The translations under genes and the position numbers were made by a program. DNA of 64,000 bases, from assembly GCF_954871325.1 (NCBI RefSeq), contig NC_088775.1:33085561-33149560 (forward strand), written 5' to 3'. Origin of the DNA: Gordionus sp. m RMFG-2023. Its lineage: Eukaryota; Nematomorpha; Gordioida; Chordodea; Parachordodidae. Numbering within the stretch: position 1 is the first letter of the stretch; each line of letters starts with the position of its first letter. This document shows, one piece after another, positions 1 through 11,606 of the stretch. The notes under the pieces were generated by a model. The model was not told the DNA's origin. It ran no database searches and saw only the letters and a program-made list of their open reading frames with translations.

Positions 1-605
1 TATTAGCCCACATTTGGAAGTACGAAAAAAATGTTTCAGATTTCGCAACTTCTGAAAGAATTTATTTACAATATATTATTAGGCAAAGAACAAAATGAGA
101 ATATTACACGAGGAAGGTGTGTTGTGTGTCCTAGAAAAAAGGATAAAAAAAACAAAATATTTTTGCCAAATATGTAAAATAAAATTACGTTTGGAAATGT
201 TTTATGTAATTATTGTTTTGCATATCAAAATTAACATATTTCAATGTTCTATATTCTTTTATGTTTGAATATATTAGTGTAAATTTTTTTATATATTAAA
301 GAATAGATCAATATAACGAATAATCATGATTATATGATGAATTATTTTTTTAATTTAATATTTAAAAAAGTAAGCTTTTTTTGAAAATTTTTGAACGTTT
401 ATGCAGCGTTTCAAAACGCAAATAAAAAAAACGTATACGCAACTATTTTAAATTGAACCGTTAATTTTTATTTTTTTTAATATGAAACGTCTAAATTTAA
501 AACAAAAAAAATGCTGTCCAATTTAAACGAATGCATTATTTGCATTTTGAAGCGCTGCGTTTAAGCGTTCAATTTGTGCGCACTATAAAACCGCACTCAA
601 GTTCT
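1..605. other. AT-rich non-coding DNA
   Basis: No coding region, RNA gene or clear repeat boundary is visible. It is AT-rich with A and T runs. From about 390 to 560 there are scattered short motifs built around AACG/CGTT and GCGTTT, which may belong to a decayed repeat. Confidence 0.5.
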
Positions 606-1565
606 AACTAGTGCGTAAACGACGAAGGTCTTTGAAAAAAATGATGAACAGCGTTCCTTTTATTTTTGACGAACTTTGAACGTGTGGGCGTTCCTTCTTT
701 ATGACGAACCCGTTCGAATTTAATCTTCGTTCAATTTTAAACACACTTTTTTTTTATTTACTTGAAAAATTTACTATTAATCAAAATTTTTTAAAAATAT
801 ATTTTTTAATCAGCTGTTTTTCCTTTTTCACATTTCAATTTTTCAACAAGCCTTAATTATAGTTTATTAATTTGAATATTATTGTTTATATTTTAATTTA
901 ATAAAGCATGGATATTATTATTTCATCATTATTATCTGATTCTCAAAATTCAAAATCAGATGAATAATATGATAAATATTTTACAGTAACATCATATATT
1001 GAAGGAACTAAATGTGCCCAAAAAGTATTATATCAGTTTCAAAATCTTCAAGTTCCAATTTAAAACGACATTTGATTGTAACATTAATTATTTTATTTTA
1101 TATAATATAACTCCCACGTTAAAAGAGTTGTTTATTAAGTAAAATACCGCAATCCCCTCATTAGTATAGATAATGCCGCCAAGCGTACATGTCTATCAAA
1201 TAAAAATTTTGAAAAACAATTGTTATTAAAAATTAATAAGAAATTTTTTTTTAAATAAAAATATCTTTTTATTCGCTCGCTATATTATAATATATTTATA
1301 ATTATATTATCAAAATAAAACTATATTATTTTTTAACATGGTTATAAAATGTTTATTTATATTAAATTAAATTTTAAAAAAAAATTATTATAAAATTTTA
1401 ACGAACGTGGACGGGGTTCCATTTTTTTGACAGTGAACGTGAATGCGTTCGATTTTTGTCAATGAACGTTGAACGCGTTCGATTCTTGTCAATGAACGTT
1501 GAACGCGTTCGATTCTTATCAATGAACGTTGAACGCGTTCGATTTTTTTAAAACAGCACTAGTTC
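606..1565. repeat. Possible MITE-like unit with short inverted ends
   Basis: The 9-mer AACTAGTGC near 607-615 recurs as its reverse complement near 1556-1564, both next to a TTCTAA-like context, so the pair could be short terminal inverted repeats of a non-autonomous element of about 0.96 kb. No coding sequence lies inside. The inverted pair is short and could be chance; the inner tandem array (1431-1553) is the firmer observation. Confidence 0.3.
1431..1553. repeat. 30-bp tandem repeat, nearly four copies
   Basis: A 30-bp unit containing GAACGCGTTCGATT and TCAATGAACGTT is repeated head to tail at 1441, 1471, 1501 and 1531, with few differences between copies. The core GAACGCGTTC is a perfect 10-bp palindrome. 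No function is evident. Confidence 0.8.
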
Positions 1566-2280
1566 TAACGTTTTTTATGATGGGTTAAAAAAAATTGTTT
1601 ATTCTTATCTTGGAAATGAGTCCTGACACTCATTTTATATATGTTATTTTTGTTACTATCCTTATTCAAAAATAGAAACCAATTACTGGTCCTTTTCTTC
1701 ATTTGGCTCTCAAGGTAATGAAGATATTTTACAATTAATATTATCCTCACTTGCCCTACTCTCTCTCTCTAATATAATAAATTACCAATAAAAATAACAG
1801 CTGAACTAAAATAATAATAAACTGAGATACATATTGTCATATTTGTCATATTATTATTATTTATTTAAAAAATTTTTTGTTTAATATTTATCAAATTTAT
1901 AAATAGTCGCCTGATTTTATAATCACGTGTAAAACTCGTGATCTCCAAAAGTATAAAAGGGACTAGATTTTATAATTAAGATGACTTTTATGACTTTTAG
2001 TTTTTTTAAATATATTTCATCAATAAAATTGGGAATTGAAGAATTATTAATTTTAGTTTTAGAGTTGTGTTGGGTAAATTGAGTGAGTTATAAAATGGCG
2101 TTGTACTACTGGTAGAGTTTTTTATAGTATATTCACAATAATGGTTAAAGTATTTTTTATAGTGTATAATTATCATACATATATAATTTGTTTTAAAAAC
2201 ATGTATAAAAGCCTTGTCACAATGTGACAGTCACACTTTCACAATTTATAATATATATTTTAAAAATCGCTAATTTTGAA
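1566..2280. other. AT-rich non-coding DNA
   Basis: No supported gene. A 61-codon minus-strand open frame at 1565-1750 is low-complexity and looks accidental. A (CT)n tract lies near 1760-1772. Confidence 0.5.
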
Positions 2281-2428
2281 AAGTGTCTGTGGCCCAATAG
2301 GCAAGAGCGTCACTTACAAACCTGATAGACTTAGGTTCAAATCCCAATACATTTTTTTTAATCTAACTTGATGGTTTCATCCTTGAGGAGTTGATAATAT
2401 CTATAATCTATCTATAATATATACACAG
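2281..2428 (+). repeat. tRNA-derived SINE, copy 1
   Basis: The head carries RNA polymerase III promoter boxes in tRNA order: an A-box-like TGGCCCAATAGGCAAGAGCG near 2290-2309 and a B-box-like GGTTCAAATCCC near 2334. A T-rich body follows, then a tail of TATCTATAATCTATCT type. A second copy in the same orientation lies about 300 bp downstream. A real tRNA is unlikely because the part after the B box continues into the repeat body instead of an acceptor stem. Confidence 0.75.
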
Positions 2429-2601
2429 TGTTACAACGTAATAGCCAATATTATTCTTTTAAACCATAGCTTATTCGGTTCAATGATAATATCACATATC
2501 AAACATTCATTTATTTAAGCTACCATTACATATATACTAGAATTCTTAGTAACAAATTTGCAATTTGTTTATTTTTCATTTGGACAAATTTATTTTTTGA
2601 A

Positions 2602-2797
2602 AAGCGTCTGTGGCCTAATCAGCAAGAGCGCCACTTACAAATCTGTTGGGTTTGGGTTCGAATCCCATCGAATCCCAGCAAAGATCATTTTTTAAATCCA
2701 ACTTGGTGGTTCCATCCTTGGAGAAATTATATATAGGAAGCCGGACTTGACCAAGTGATTCCATTATAATATCTTCTATCTATCTATAATCATAGGT
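2602..2797 (+). repeat. tRNA-derived SINE, copy 2
   Basis: Same family as the copy at 2281: A box TGGCCTAATCAGCAAGAGCG, B box GGGTTCGAATCCC, then a shared body (AACTTGGTGGTTCCATCCTTGG) and a (TATC/TA)n tail near 2770-2795. The B box matches the consensus GGTTCGANNCC exactly. Both copies are preceded by TTTGAAAAG. Confidence 0.8.
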
Positions 2798-2819
2798 CTG
2801 TGAAAGACCAATTGAATTT

Positions 2820-3678
2820 ATGTCAGCTTGGGCTGGTGCTGAAAAAGGTTATTCTATTATTGAGAAAGAAGGATTATCTATTGTTTTAGCTGTTAAGAAA
2901 TGGAGGGAATATGTAGTGGGGAGAAAAGTTAAAATTTTTACGGATCATAAACCTCTTGTTAATTTGTTTGGATCAGATCCAGTTAAACTATACAATATGT
3001 CTCCAAGGTTAAAAAAATGGGCCTTTTGTTTAGCTGGATTTGATTTTGACATTTATTATAGGAGGGGTAAAGATCAGATTATTCCTGATGGGTTATCAAG
3101 GCTAATTGATAAAGATGTAGTTTTTTTTGTGTTGATGATTTTGAGAAAAATGTAATAATAATTAATAATTTAGATCTGATAAAAAAAAAGAAACTTTGGT
3201 AGATACTGAATTAATAAGAGTTAAGAAATTCGTTTTGAATGGAGATAAAGATCATTCGCTGATTAAAGGTTATAAGGCGTTGGTAAAATTGTTGAACATT
3301 AAGAATGATTGTATTTTTAAGGGAGAACAAATTGTTGTTCCTCATAGTCTAAGAAAAGATTTTCTTAAGGTGCTACATGAAGGTCATATTGGGTTGCTTA
3401 GGATGTTAGATACGATGGAAAGATATTTTTGGTGGCCTGGAGTGACTAAAGATATTAAAGAAATGGTTTTTAGGTGCAATATGTGTATGGTTAATGCACC
3501 TAAATTACCGAAAATTAAACAAAATTATTGGGTACAGCCGAACGTGCCATGGTATCGAGTTAATGTTGATTTTTTTGGTCCTATTAAGAATTTTTATGGA
3601 TTTGTAATGATTGATGGGTACTCTCGCTGGCTGGAGATTATTAAGGTTAAGAACATTAACTCTTTTGCAATTTGGTAA
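2820..3678 (+). mobile_element. Ty3/gypsy pol fossil (RNase H and integrase part)
   Basis: Fossil piece of a Ty3/gypsy LTR retrotransposon. Visible parts are an RNase H region (TDHKPLVNLF-type motif, then the GLSRL tether end typical of gypsy pol), an integrase H2C2 zinc-binding region (HEGHIG, then CNMC) and the start of an integrase core. No LTRs are seen, so it is partial, and it is broken in at least one place. It differs clearly from the near-whole element at 32905, so it belongs to another lineage and is probably older. Confidence 0.85.
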
Positions 3679-4674
3679 ATCAATGGGTTATAATGGCATC
3701 TGATTATATATGATATTTTAAATGATGATTATACCCAAGATACCTCACCAGAAGACAAAAAATATAGCCTAACCATTTCATCAGAGGGTTAATATTTAGA
3801 ATTTCACAGTATCAATGTTTAAATTATCAAATATTTCTTACAATAAAGATTTTATTGAAGAATGGATATATTTGAATTTTATACAATTATATATTTAATT
3901 AAGTAATTTTTATGCATAAATACAAACTGATATATCATCAAGTTTGACAAAAAATTAGAATTTTCTACTTAATTTTATGATGGATGAATTAAATTAAAAA
4001 CTATGCACTTTTCTGGAATATCCTAGGTCTGTAATTTTGCAACTTGGTAAATCAATGGAATTTTTATGATGGAAGCAGATTTTGGTTTTGTTATTTAATA
4101 CAACTCAATTGTCATTAGCATAGCTGATATTTTTAAAATTTTGCCATTATTGGCTTTGTATAGGCTATTCCATGTTATTCATGCAACTTTCAACTGAATA
4201 CCTCTCTTATCTTTTCTTAAGATGCCTTTTTACATGCATTCCATAGTTTTGTAAATTTTCTTATCACTTCATAATTGTTGTATGTATGTTATTCATATAA
4301 CTTATAGCATTTTTGATTAAATGTATAACCTTTTTGTTTTACTTATGTATAATTTGACAATGATTGAATTAACCTCCTATTATTTGTTAACTTAGAATAT
4401 ATTTTATTTTTCTATTGTAATATAATAACAAGGTCTTAAATTTAATTTTATATTTTGTACCTAAGTAATAAATCACATATTATTTGGAGGGGTGGTTGTC
4501 TGTTTACAATTTAAATTAGGTCAACATTTTTCACTAATTTAAAAGGCAATGAATTTCATAAAAATTCCAGGAGTTAACCAGTAGAATGATGGGTGGTAAA
4601 TCAGATATTTCCCCTGCATTTGATAATAAATTATTTTTAAAAATTTTCTCAATAATATAGAATGGCAAAAAAAT
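3679..4674. other. AT-rich non-coding DNA
   Basis: Nothing recognised. It may include untranslated or flanking parts of the gypsy fossil just upstream. Confidence 0.4.
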
Positions 4675-5600
4675 GTGCATATAAGACAGTTAATTCTTAT
4701 AAACCCCTTATATTGGACCTATTTTTCTGGATCCAAGGAAAAAATTAATTATTATGGGTTTTGCTGGGCTTGGGAAATATTTTCCACAATTAATGTGGGC
4801 TTGGACCTGGCTTGGGAAAAAATTTTCAAAATTATTATGGTCATATGCTTAAAAAAATTTTAATTTTAAATATGGGTTAGACATTGGCCTGAAATTTTTT
4901 TTTTGAAGAATTGACCAGGCCTGATCAAAAAATCAAGGCTCATGCTCAAAAAAATAGTATTCACTCTTAGTCTTAATGGGTTGGCCTTGGTCTAAAGTAG
5001 GGGTGAGCAGGGTTAAAAAGAATAAAAAATAGATGATTATTAGAGATTTACCTATCTCCAGGCTAGAAACAAATTTTGAAAATTACTATGGTTTGGGCTG
5101 GACTAGGAAAATATTTTTATAAATTATTTTTGGCTGGATTTGGGGAAAATTATTCAAAATTATTATCAGCTTGGACGCTTGGGAATTTTTTTTATTATTA
5201 ACTATGGATCAGACAATGGCCTAAAACAAATTTTTTTACAGGCCTGCTCGGTCTGATCTAAAAACCAAGGCCCATAAAAATCTGATTTTGAATATATTTT
5301 TAAATTCATTATTATTTTTTAAATATTTTTTTTCAATTCTCAACTAACAAAATTATTATTATCTTTCATTGGGCTTGGAACAATTTTTTCAAAATTATTA
5401 TGGCGTAAGTTGATTAGGAATTTTTTTTAATATTAAATATTAGACATGGGAGATCAGTAATATTTAACAAATGATATTGATATTATTAAGTAAAAATTTT
5501 AAATATATTTTGACTCAAACCATAGTATTTACACTTAGTTTTAATGGATTGAACCTGGCCTGAAGAGAGAGGGGGGGGGGGGGTTATAAAGAATAAAAAT
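4675..5600. repeat. Degenerate repeat with GGGCTTGG/GGCCTGA motifs
   Basis: Two to three diverged copies of a unit of about 300-350 bp are recognisable by recurring TTATTATGG...GGGCTTGG, GACATTGGCCTGA and GGCCTGATC motifs, ending in GGGGTGAGCAGGG at about 5005. The second copy ends in a run of 13-14 G at about 5570-5584. No coding potential. It may be a decayed non-autonomous transposon. Confidence 0.5.
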
Positions 5601-5646
5601 TGGATATTATATTCAAATATCAGGTAACAACTATCATAAAAATATG

Positions 5647-6418
5647 GGGTCATGATAAATCAACCACGGTTCGGCCGACCCCCTTCGATTTTTTTAAAAT
5701 TTGGTAAGCAAAGAAAGGTTAGTGTAGTTAAGAAATAGTCAAAATTTTAGCCTCGTATCATTCATATTTTTGGAGATATTAGGGTTCAAAGTGGCAAAAA
5801 TGACGTATTTTTACCATTGCCTTCATTTAATTAAGCATATCTTAAAAACTACATAATTGTAAATAACAAATTTAATATCAAAATTACATACAAAGATTCT
5901 ACTTTTAGATAAATCCAATTTCCGGTAATATTATTTAATATAATAAGGACTAAAAACAATTTTTTGGAAATAATACGACCTTCAATTTTTTTTAAAAATT
6001 TAGTAGAGATTATTAAATCTTCCTTTATATTTATAAAAAAAAATTAATCTGGGACGCGGCCATCTTCATTCTCAAAATCGATAAAAATGTTTAGAAAAGT
6101 GTATAAATATTGTCCCGAAAGGGAGCGTCTTTGTATAAAATTATATATTAATCAGTTTTTAATGGTTTTTCTTGGACTATTTGATATAATTTAAAGAATT
6201 ATTCATCTTGTAAGTGAAAATAACAATAAATGGGGCTTTCATTCAATTATAGAAATTGTCTATCGTTAAAAGAAATTCAATTTATTACTTTATAATTTAT
6301 TATAAAATTTTTTGCGCATATAACATATATTTAATGAATATTAATAAAATATGTTCAATTAAATTTCGAGTTCTTGAATATATGAATCAGAATCTTGTGC
6401 ATTTCATATATGGCGCCC
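5647..6418. repeat. Left long terminal inverted repeat
   Basis: Reverse complement of 8405-9176 with scattered differences. Shared blocks include CTTTGCTTACCAAATTTT on the right and its complement on the left, and AAGAATCTTGTGCATTTCAT at the inner end. Confidence 0.85.
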
Positions 6419-6479
6419 TAAATATTAAAAAAATTGATATTATTTAAATTTAAAAATCTAATAAACAACTCACTAAAAG

Positions 6480-8108
6480 ATTCTAATTTTTCGGTAGCGC
6501 ATTTACTTTCTTGTGACAACAATGTATAACTACGGCCAGTAGCAGTTAACAGTGAAACTAATGTTAAGATATGACATTTGGGCAAGTAAAGAGTGTCGTC
6601 TATACTTGGAAATGTAAAGGAATTGGAAGGTCCGGATGGGTTAAAAATTTTATATATATTTCTTCCTGCTTTTAATTTTTCACTAAAACAAAGCTAACCA
6701 CCAATTAGAATCATAAGGATACGTTAGGTATCCTGATATTTCTTCAATAATTATACTTTCATCATTATATGATAACTATTCTAAAGTACTTTCTATTGAA
6801 TTATAATACATTTTACTTTTAAATTATGTAGATCTGTTGGAATCAAGGTGTGTATTTTGTGTGTTCCAGGTATAGATCTAGTTTTTGAAAATCTTTCCCT
6901 GAGTAATAGATCTTGGTAATCATAATTTATTTTGGTCATCTATTCAAAATATATGACATTAATATTTTCTTTATTTAACTCGTACAATTCATATGATGTG
7001 GTTATTTACTTTGAGTAAGGCCTTGTAAACTAGCTCTAGCGGCTAATCTTTTAACAGTGCCACCAATCCCATCACAAACACTTTTCCCGTGTGCTATAGC
7101 AGAAAAATGCCATATCGCCTGTACCCCGAAATCCATCTCATGATGGCAAATATTAATAAAATTTTTACGATTTTTATCATCGGAAAAATAAAAAATTTTA
7201 TTTGGCCTACAAATTTTATTAATTAAAAAATTTACCAATGTTTTTTTGAAATTATGTACTGCTATTGTATTGTGTTGCAAAGATTCGGATATCATTACAT
7301 AATTTAGGCAACAAATATTGGCAAAATTATCTTTATAATATATAACAAAAGGGTGAGCAGTGGATTGAGCCCTATTCCAATGATAATTTTGTACTCTATA
7401 GTTTTCTTAAAAATCACATAAAATTAAATATTGGTCTTCGTCTAAGTTCAATTTTAGATTGTTTTGATACAACGATTGTTGCGTTGAAATAAAAAAAATG
7501 GAGTAATAAAGATTCCATTAGGCATTGATAAATTCACCTACTGGTTTGGTTATTGTTTCAAGAGTGGTTCTATCTACGGATAGCCATTGTTTGTATGTTA
7601 TAAATTCGATGTCCTTAGAACGAAACAATATTTCTATTTGATCGCGTAAATGTGTTGACCCTGGACAATTATCACATTTGCCCATATAAACTGGATGGTT
7701 GAGGCGAATTACAAATTATTAAGTGTAAAATATGTTTGTATGTTTAAAGGGCAACATATCATTAGTTAAATTTGATCTAATTATCATTAATTTAAAATTT
7801 TGGTGGTAGCTGCAATCACATACATGTGTACCACTACCTCCAACGAGTATACAATTTTTGAGCGAATGCTTGCAAATTTCGAAAAACCAATTTTAACATC
7901 AGGCCTCATTTCTTTAAAAAATATATGAATTTCTTTCAAATTATCTAAAATTAATCTCTTATGTATGGTATTCTTTTTTCCGTCTTTGGTCAAAATCGAA
8001 ACGCAATCTTTCTTGCCTGGCATGATTCTGCTTATTTCGTCCATACAATAAAATTCTTGTACAATTTTAACTGTATATTCGTCTGTAGTTTTTCCAGGCT
8101 TGGGGTTA
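6480..8108 (-). pseudogene. Decayed transposase of an invertebrate DNA-transposon family
   Basis: Translated pieces on the minus strand occur in one order. 8108-7787 gives PKPGKTTDEYTVK, then MDEISRIMPGKKD and IGFSKFASIR. About 7690-7530 gives CDNCPGSTHLRDQ, then YKQWLSVDRTTLE. About 7440-7002 gives DFxENYRVQNYHWNRAQS, then WHFSAIAHGK and CDGIGGTVKRLAARASLQ. About 6690-6480 gives FNPSGPSNSFTFPS and LTATGRSYTL. I recognise this motif set from unnamed transposase-like proteins repeated in insects, cnidarians and other invertebrates; I do not know a family name. The pieces lie in different frames with stops, so the gene is dead. Some breaks could be roughly 40-nt introns, but several are true frameshifts. 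The element's long inverted ends flank it. Confidence 0.7.
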
Positions 8109-8404
8109 GGTATACCAATAAATTAATTAAAAAATGAATTAATATAGTGAGCATGTATTATTGAATGATTAATCAATTTTAAAATTTTTATTTATTTTAT
8201 TGATTGAAACACTTATTTATTGTTATTCTAATTTAGTAAAGCTATGCCGATTTTAGAAAATCCGATCCAATATTTATATTGTTTTGGGTTATTTTATGAT
8301 AATACTTTTATTTTGTGTATAATTTCATAATAATAATAAATTAATATTTTAAAAATATCAAATTATTTTAAAAAATTGAGTAAAGAAAATTTTGATATTA
8401 TTTT

Positions 8405-9176
8405 TTGGCGTCTATGAAATGCACAAGATTCTTATTCATATATTCAAGAACTATAAACTTGGTTAAATATATTTTATTAATAATATATGTTATATGGGCA
8501 AAATTTTTTATAATAAATTATAAATAAAGTAATAAATTGAATTTCTTTTATCGATATACAATTTCTATAATTTAACGAAAGCCCCGTTTATTGTTTTACA
8601 AGATGAATAATCCTTTAAATTATATCAAATAGTCCAAGAAAAACCATTAAAAACTGATTAATATATAATTCTATACAAAGACGCCCCCTTTCGGGAAAAA
8701 ATTAATACACTTTTCTAAACATTTTTATCGATTTTGAGAATGAAGATGGCTGCGTCCCAAACCAATTTATTTATATAAATATAAAGGAAGAGTTTAATAA
8801 TCTCTACTAAATTTTAAAAAAAAATTGAAGGTCGTATTATTTCCAAAAAATTGTTTTTAGTCCTTATATATTAAATAAAATTATCGGAAATTGGAAAATT
8901 ATCTAAAAGTAGAATCTTTGTACGTAATTTTGATATTAAATTTGTCATTTACAATTATGTAATTTTTAAGATATGCTTAATTGAATGAAGGCAGGGTAAA
9001 AATACGTCATTTTGCCACTTTGAACCCTAATATCTCCAAAAATATAAATGTTATTAGGCTAAAATTTTGGCTATTTCTTAGTTACATTGACCTTTCTTTG
9101 CTTACCAAATTTTAAAAAAATCGAAAGGGGTAGGCCGAAAATCTCATTTTTTTGCTCATTTGATGTGGAATGACCC
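8405..9176. repeat. Right long terminal inverted repeat
   Basis: Partner of 5647-6418; outer end ATGACCC. Confidence 0.85.
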
Positions 9177-9514
9177 TATGGAGAAAATTCTTATACTCCA
9201 TCATTTTTGAAGGACTAACTACTATTATTTATATAATATTAAACCTAAACATTAATCAATAATAAAGTAAAAAATTATTAAATAAAATATAAAGTAATAT
9301 GTATGTTAATACTCCAAATAGTAATGCAATTACATGATTTTTTAGAAATAAATAAATTACATTACTTTTGTAATTGTGTACTATATAGCACCAACAATTT
9401 GTTATTGTGAAAATTCCTTTTTTTTTATATTGTTTTGAATCTTTATCAAAGTTTAAATCTTAAATTTATAAAAGGTTTAATCTAAAACTGAAAAATAATT
9501 ATATATAGCTATAT
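9177..9514. other. AT-rich non-coding DNA
   Basis: No gene or repeat recognised. It lies on the 3' side of the LIG4 fragment, but no LIG4 coding sequence is visible on the minus strand. Confidence 0.4.
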
Positions 9515-9950
9515 ATAAGGTAAAGATGGACCAATAACAATACTTGGCATCAGTCAGTATTGATATCAGCTGATACTTTAAATCTTAACCAATACCAATG
9601 GCCAATACTCAAAAATGATAATTAATCTTCATAAAATAGTCAGTATTATGTTATGAATTCATAAAAAAAAATTCATATAAAAATTTCTAAATTGATAAAA
9701 ATACATTTAAGTGTTTTTAATCTTTATATACTATTTCTTTTATTTTCATTTTATGTATATCATTAATTGATTATAAATCAAATTATAATATTGATGAATT
9801 ACATTTTTGCTCAAAAAATAGAAATACTACATTATTATTTTTGGCATCTGTGTGGGGTATCAGTGGGATTGATTTATAGTCTTAGTATAGGAGGTATTGG
9901 TTTGGGTATCAGTATTGGCCTGTTATTGGTAGATTGATAGTCAATAACTA
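9515..9950. repeat. MITE-like inverted repeat
   Basis: The left part (CCAATAACAATACTTGG, CAGTCAGTATTGATATC, ACCAATACC, GGCCAATACTC) is mirrored in the right part (GGTATTGGTTTGGGTATCAG, AGTATTGGCC, TAACAATAG-like ends). This makes a small inverted-repeat element without coding capacity. It starts 11 bp beyond the last visible LIG4 exon, so it sits at the 5' end of the following LIG4 intron. Confidence 0.5.
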
Positions 9951-9960
9951 ATCAAATTAC

Positions 9961-11074
9961 CTTCTAGAAAAATACTTAAACCCTTCTTTTTTTGAGTAAT
10001 GAATTTGTGTACGTTCTCCATCAAATTTTGTTTCAATAATAAAACCATCTCTGTTGCCTTCTTGTTTTTCTTCCTTAATTAAATTCATTACTGAATAATG
10101 GGATGATCTCTCTGCCAACATTGGTTTAAATGGGATAAAAAGTTTGATATGTATATCTTTAACCCTAATATTAGGATCCCTCAAAGTTAGACATAGCTAT
10201 AAAAATTTATACAACATTTACTTTAAAATATAATAACCTTCTCTAAATCATTGCTAACATTAAATAATGCTGCAGCATCAGGATGGTATAATTTCAGTAC
10301 ATTAGAAGGACTTAAGCCTATTGAGACCTTTTTTAGTATTATACGAATTAACCATTTTTGTTCCATTGCAGACATGTTTTTTAACATATATGACAGATTT
10401 TTAATAATCATATCTAAATTTTAATTAATATAGTAAATATAATATTATATAGACTTCTGTTTTTTATAGCTTTGTTTATGGCAATATTGTCCAAACATTC
10501 ATTAACACTTTCTATGCTCATATTTCCATGTTCAGGGCACCTTTCTTTTAAAACTTGAAATGCAATATCAGCAAAATCAACATGACTCTTAAATTTGTAA
10601 AATTTTAATAATTTGTTTAATTGCATTACTTTATCATCATTTCCCAGATCTTTATAATGCAATAATCGTTTGGCATCTATGCCATCTTTGGGTATACTTA
10701 AAGCTTTTATATAAAGGTGTGCTAATGCCATCTTTAATTTATATGCTGTAATGTATATAACAATTTTAAACCTCTTTGACTCCATAGGCTATCCTTTCTC
10801 TCTCATAATCAGGTAATATCATACGTAATGCTGGATAAAACGAATCATTCTAAAAAAATATTATTTTAATCCAAAAATATATATATACTGTTTTTGACTT
10901 TTCATTTGAATGCAAATATTTATGATAAGTGCGCCAAGAATCTATAAACTTACTTAAAATCAATTTTTTTATCTTCAATAGATGAGTGTGAATAATTTTT
11001 TCAAGCAAATCAGCAAGATCATAAAAGGAAACTCTACCTGCAACTACATATTGCATATTACTAAGGCCCACCAA
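9961..11074 (-). CDS. LIG4: DNA ligase IV, N-terminal half (five exons, 3' part absent)
   Basis: ATP-dependent ligase of non-homologous end joining, the partner of XRCC4 in the nucleus. Five exons read on the minus strand: 11074-10889, 10849-10772, 10731-10455, 10413-10238 and 10196-9961. The introns are 39, 40, 41 and 41 nt, all GT-AG, and keep one frame. The product follows vertebrate LIG4 nearly residue for residue: FIDSWRTYH, NDSFYPALRMILPDYERERI, EQKWLIRIILKK, DAAALFNVSNDLEK, LFIPFKPMLAER, and the adenylation motif ETKFDGER with the catalytic lysine. That covers the DNA-binding domain and the start of the nucleotidyltransferase domain, about 318 residues of a family length near 900. ATG at 11074 (or 11058) fits the family N-terminus. 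A donor GTAATT follows at 9960, but the rest of the catalytic domain, OB fold and BRCT repeats are not seen in the remaining 9.9 kb. A P element starts about 110 bp upstream. It is either truncated by transposons or split by a very long intron. Confidence 0.9.
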
Positions 11075-11182
11075 AGTATAGAAGGGATATTATATGTTCG
11101 TATCGTACCGCCTTTACTATTTTTTAGTTATAATTAGATATTTTGTCGGTAAACTTTTCCTTAAGCTTTTTGCATGCTCAAA

Positions 11183-11278
11183 TCAATGACATATAATATA
11201 CCTAGACTGACGATTCATTCATTAAAAGTGTACATCAATACAAATCAGCTGGGGACGCCATTTTGGTAACCTATAAAG
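11183..11278 (+). repeat. P element left terminal inverted repeat
   Basis: Begins TCAATGACATATAATATA, followed by CTAGACTGACGATTCATTCA. The same end occurs at 15225-15320 (inverted), 27438-27533 and about 43469-43560. Confidence 0.85.
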
Positions 11279-11606
11279 TAATTATTCTCATGTAAAAAGC
11301 TGCTATATACTTTCTAATTTTTTGGAACTAAAAAACAAATATATATTATCCTAATTTTATGATTAAGATTGATGTTATTTGTAAATATGTTATTTTAAAA
11401 AGATTTTTCAATATTTGAAGATATTTGCCACTCATATTTTCCAAGTATATTAATAATTTATGATTGATATTTGATAATGGTTTGTTTTTCATTTATGTAA
11501 TGATCATAACTATGCTGCTAATAACTATACCTTAACCAGAAAGGTTAAATAATATTACTTCAAAAAACAATAATAACCTTTTTATTTAAAAAAAATATTT
11601 TTTTAG

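Larger units (their letters stand above)
5647..9176 (-). mobile_element. DNA transposon with about 770-bp terminal inverted repeats
   Basis: The element starts GGGTCAT and ends ATGACCC, and the first roughly 770 bp (5647-6418) are the diverged reverse complement of the last (8405-9176). The flanks carry TATG on both sides (5643-5646 and 9177-9180), a likely 4-bp target site duplication (TATGG would also fit). It contains one decayed minus-strand transposase. Long inverted ends with a central gene give it a foldback-like layout. I cannot assign it to a named superfamily. Confidence 0.8.

Noticed and set aside
2290-2350. Functional tRNA gene
   Set aside because: A and B boxes are present, but there is no matching acceptor stem, and sequence after the B box continues into a shared repeat body with microsatellite tail.
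4675-4863. 62-codon frame
   Set aside because: Falls in a degenerate repeat; no similarity or codon structure supports it.
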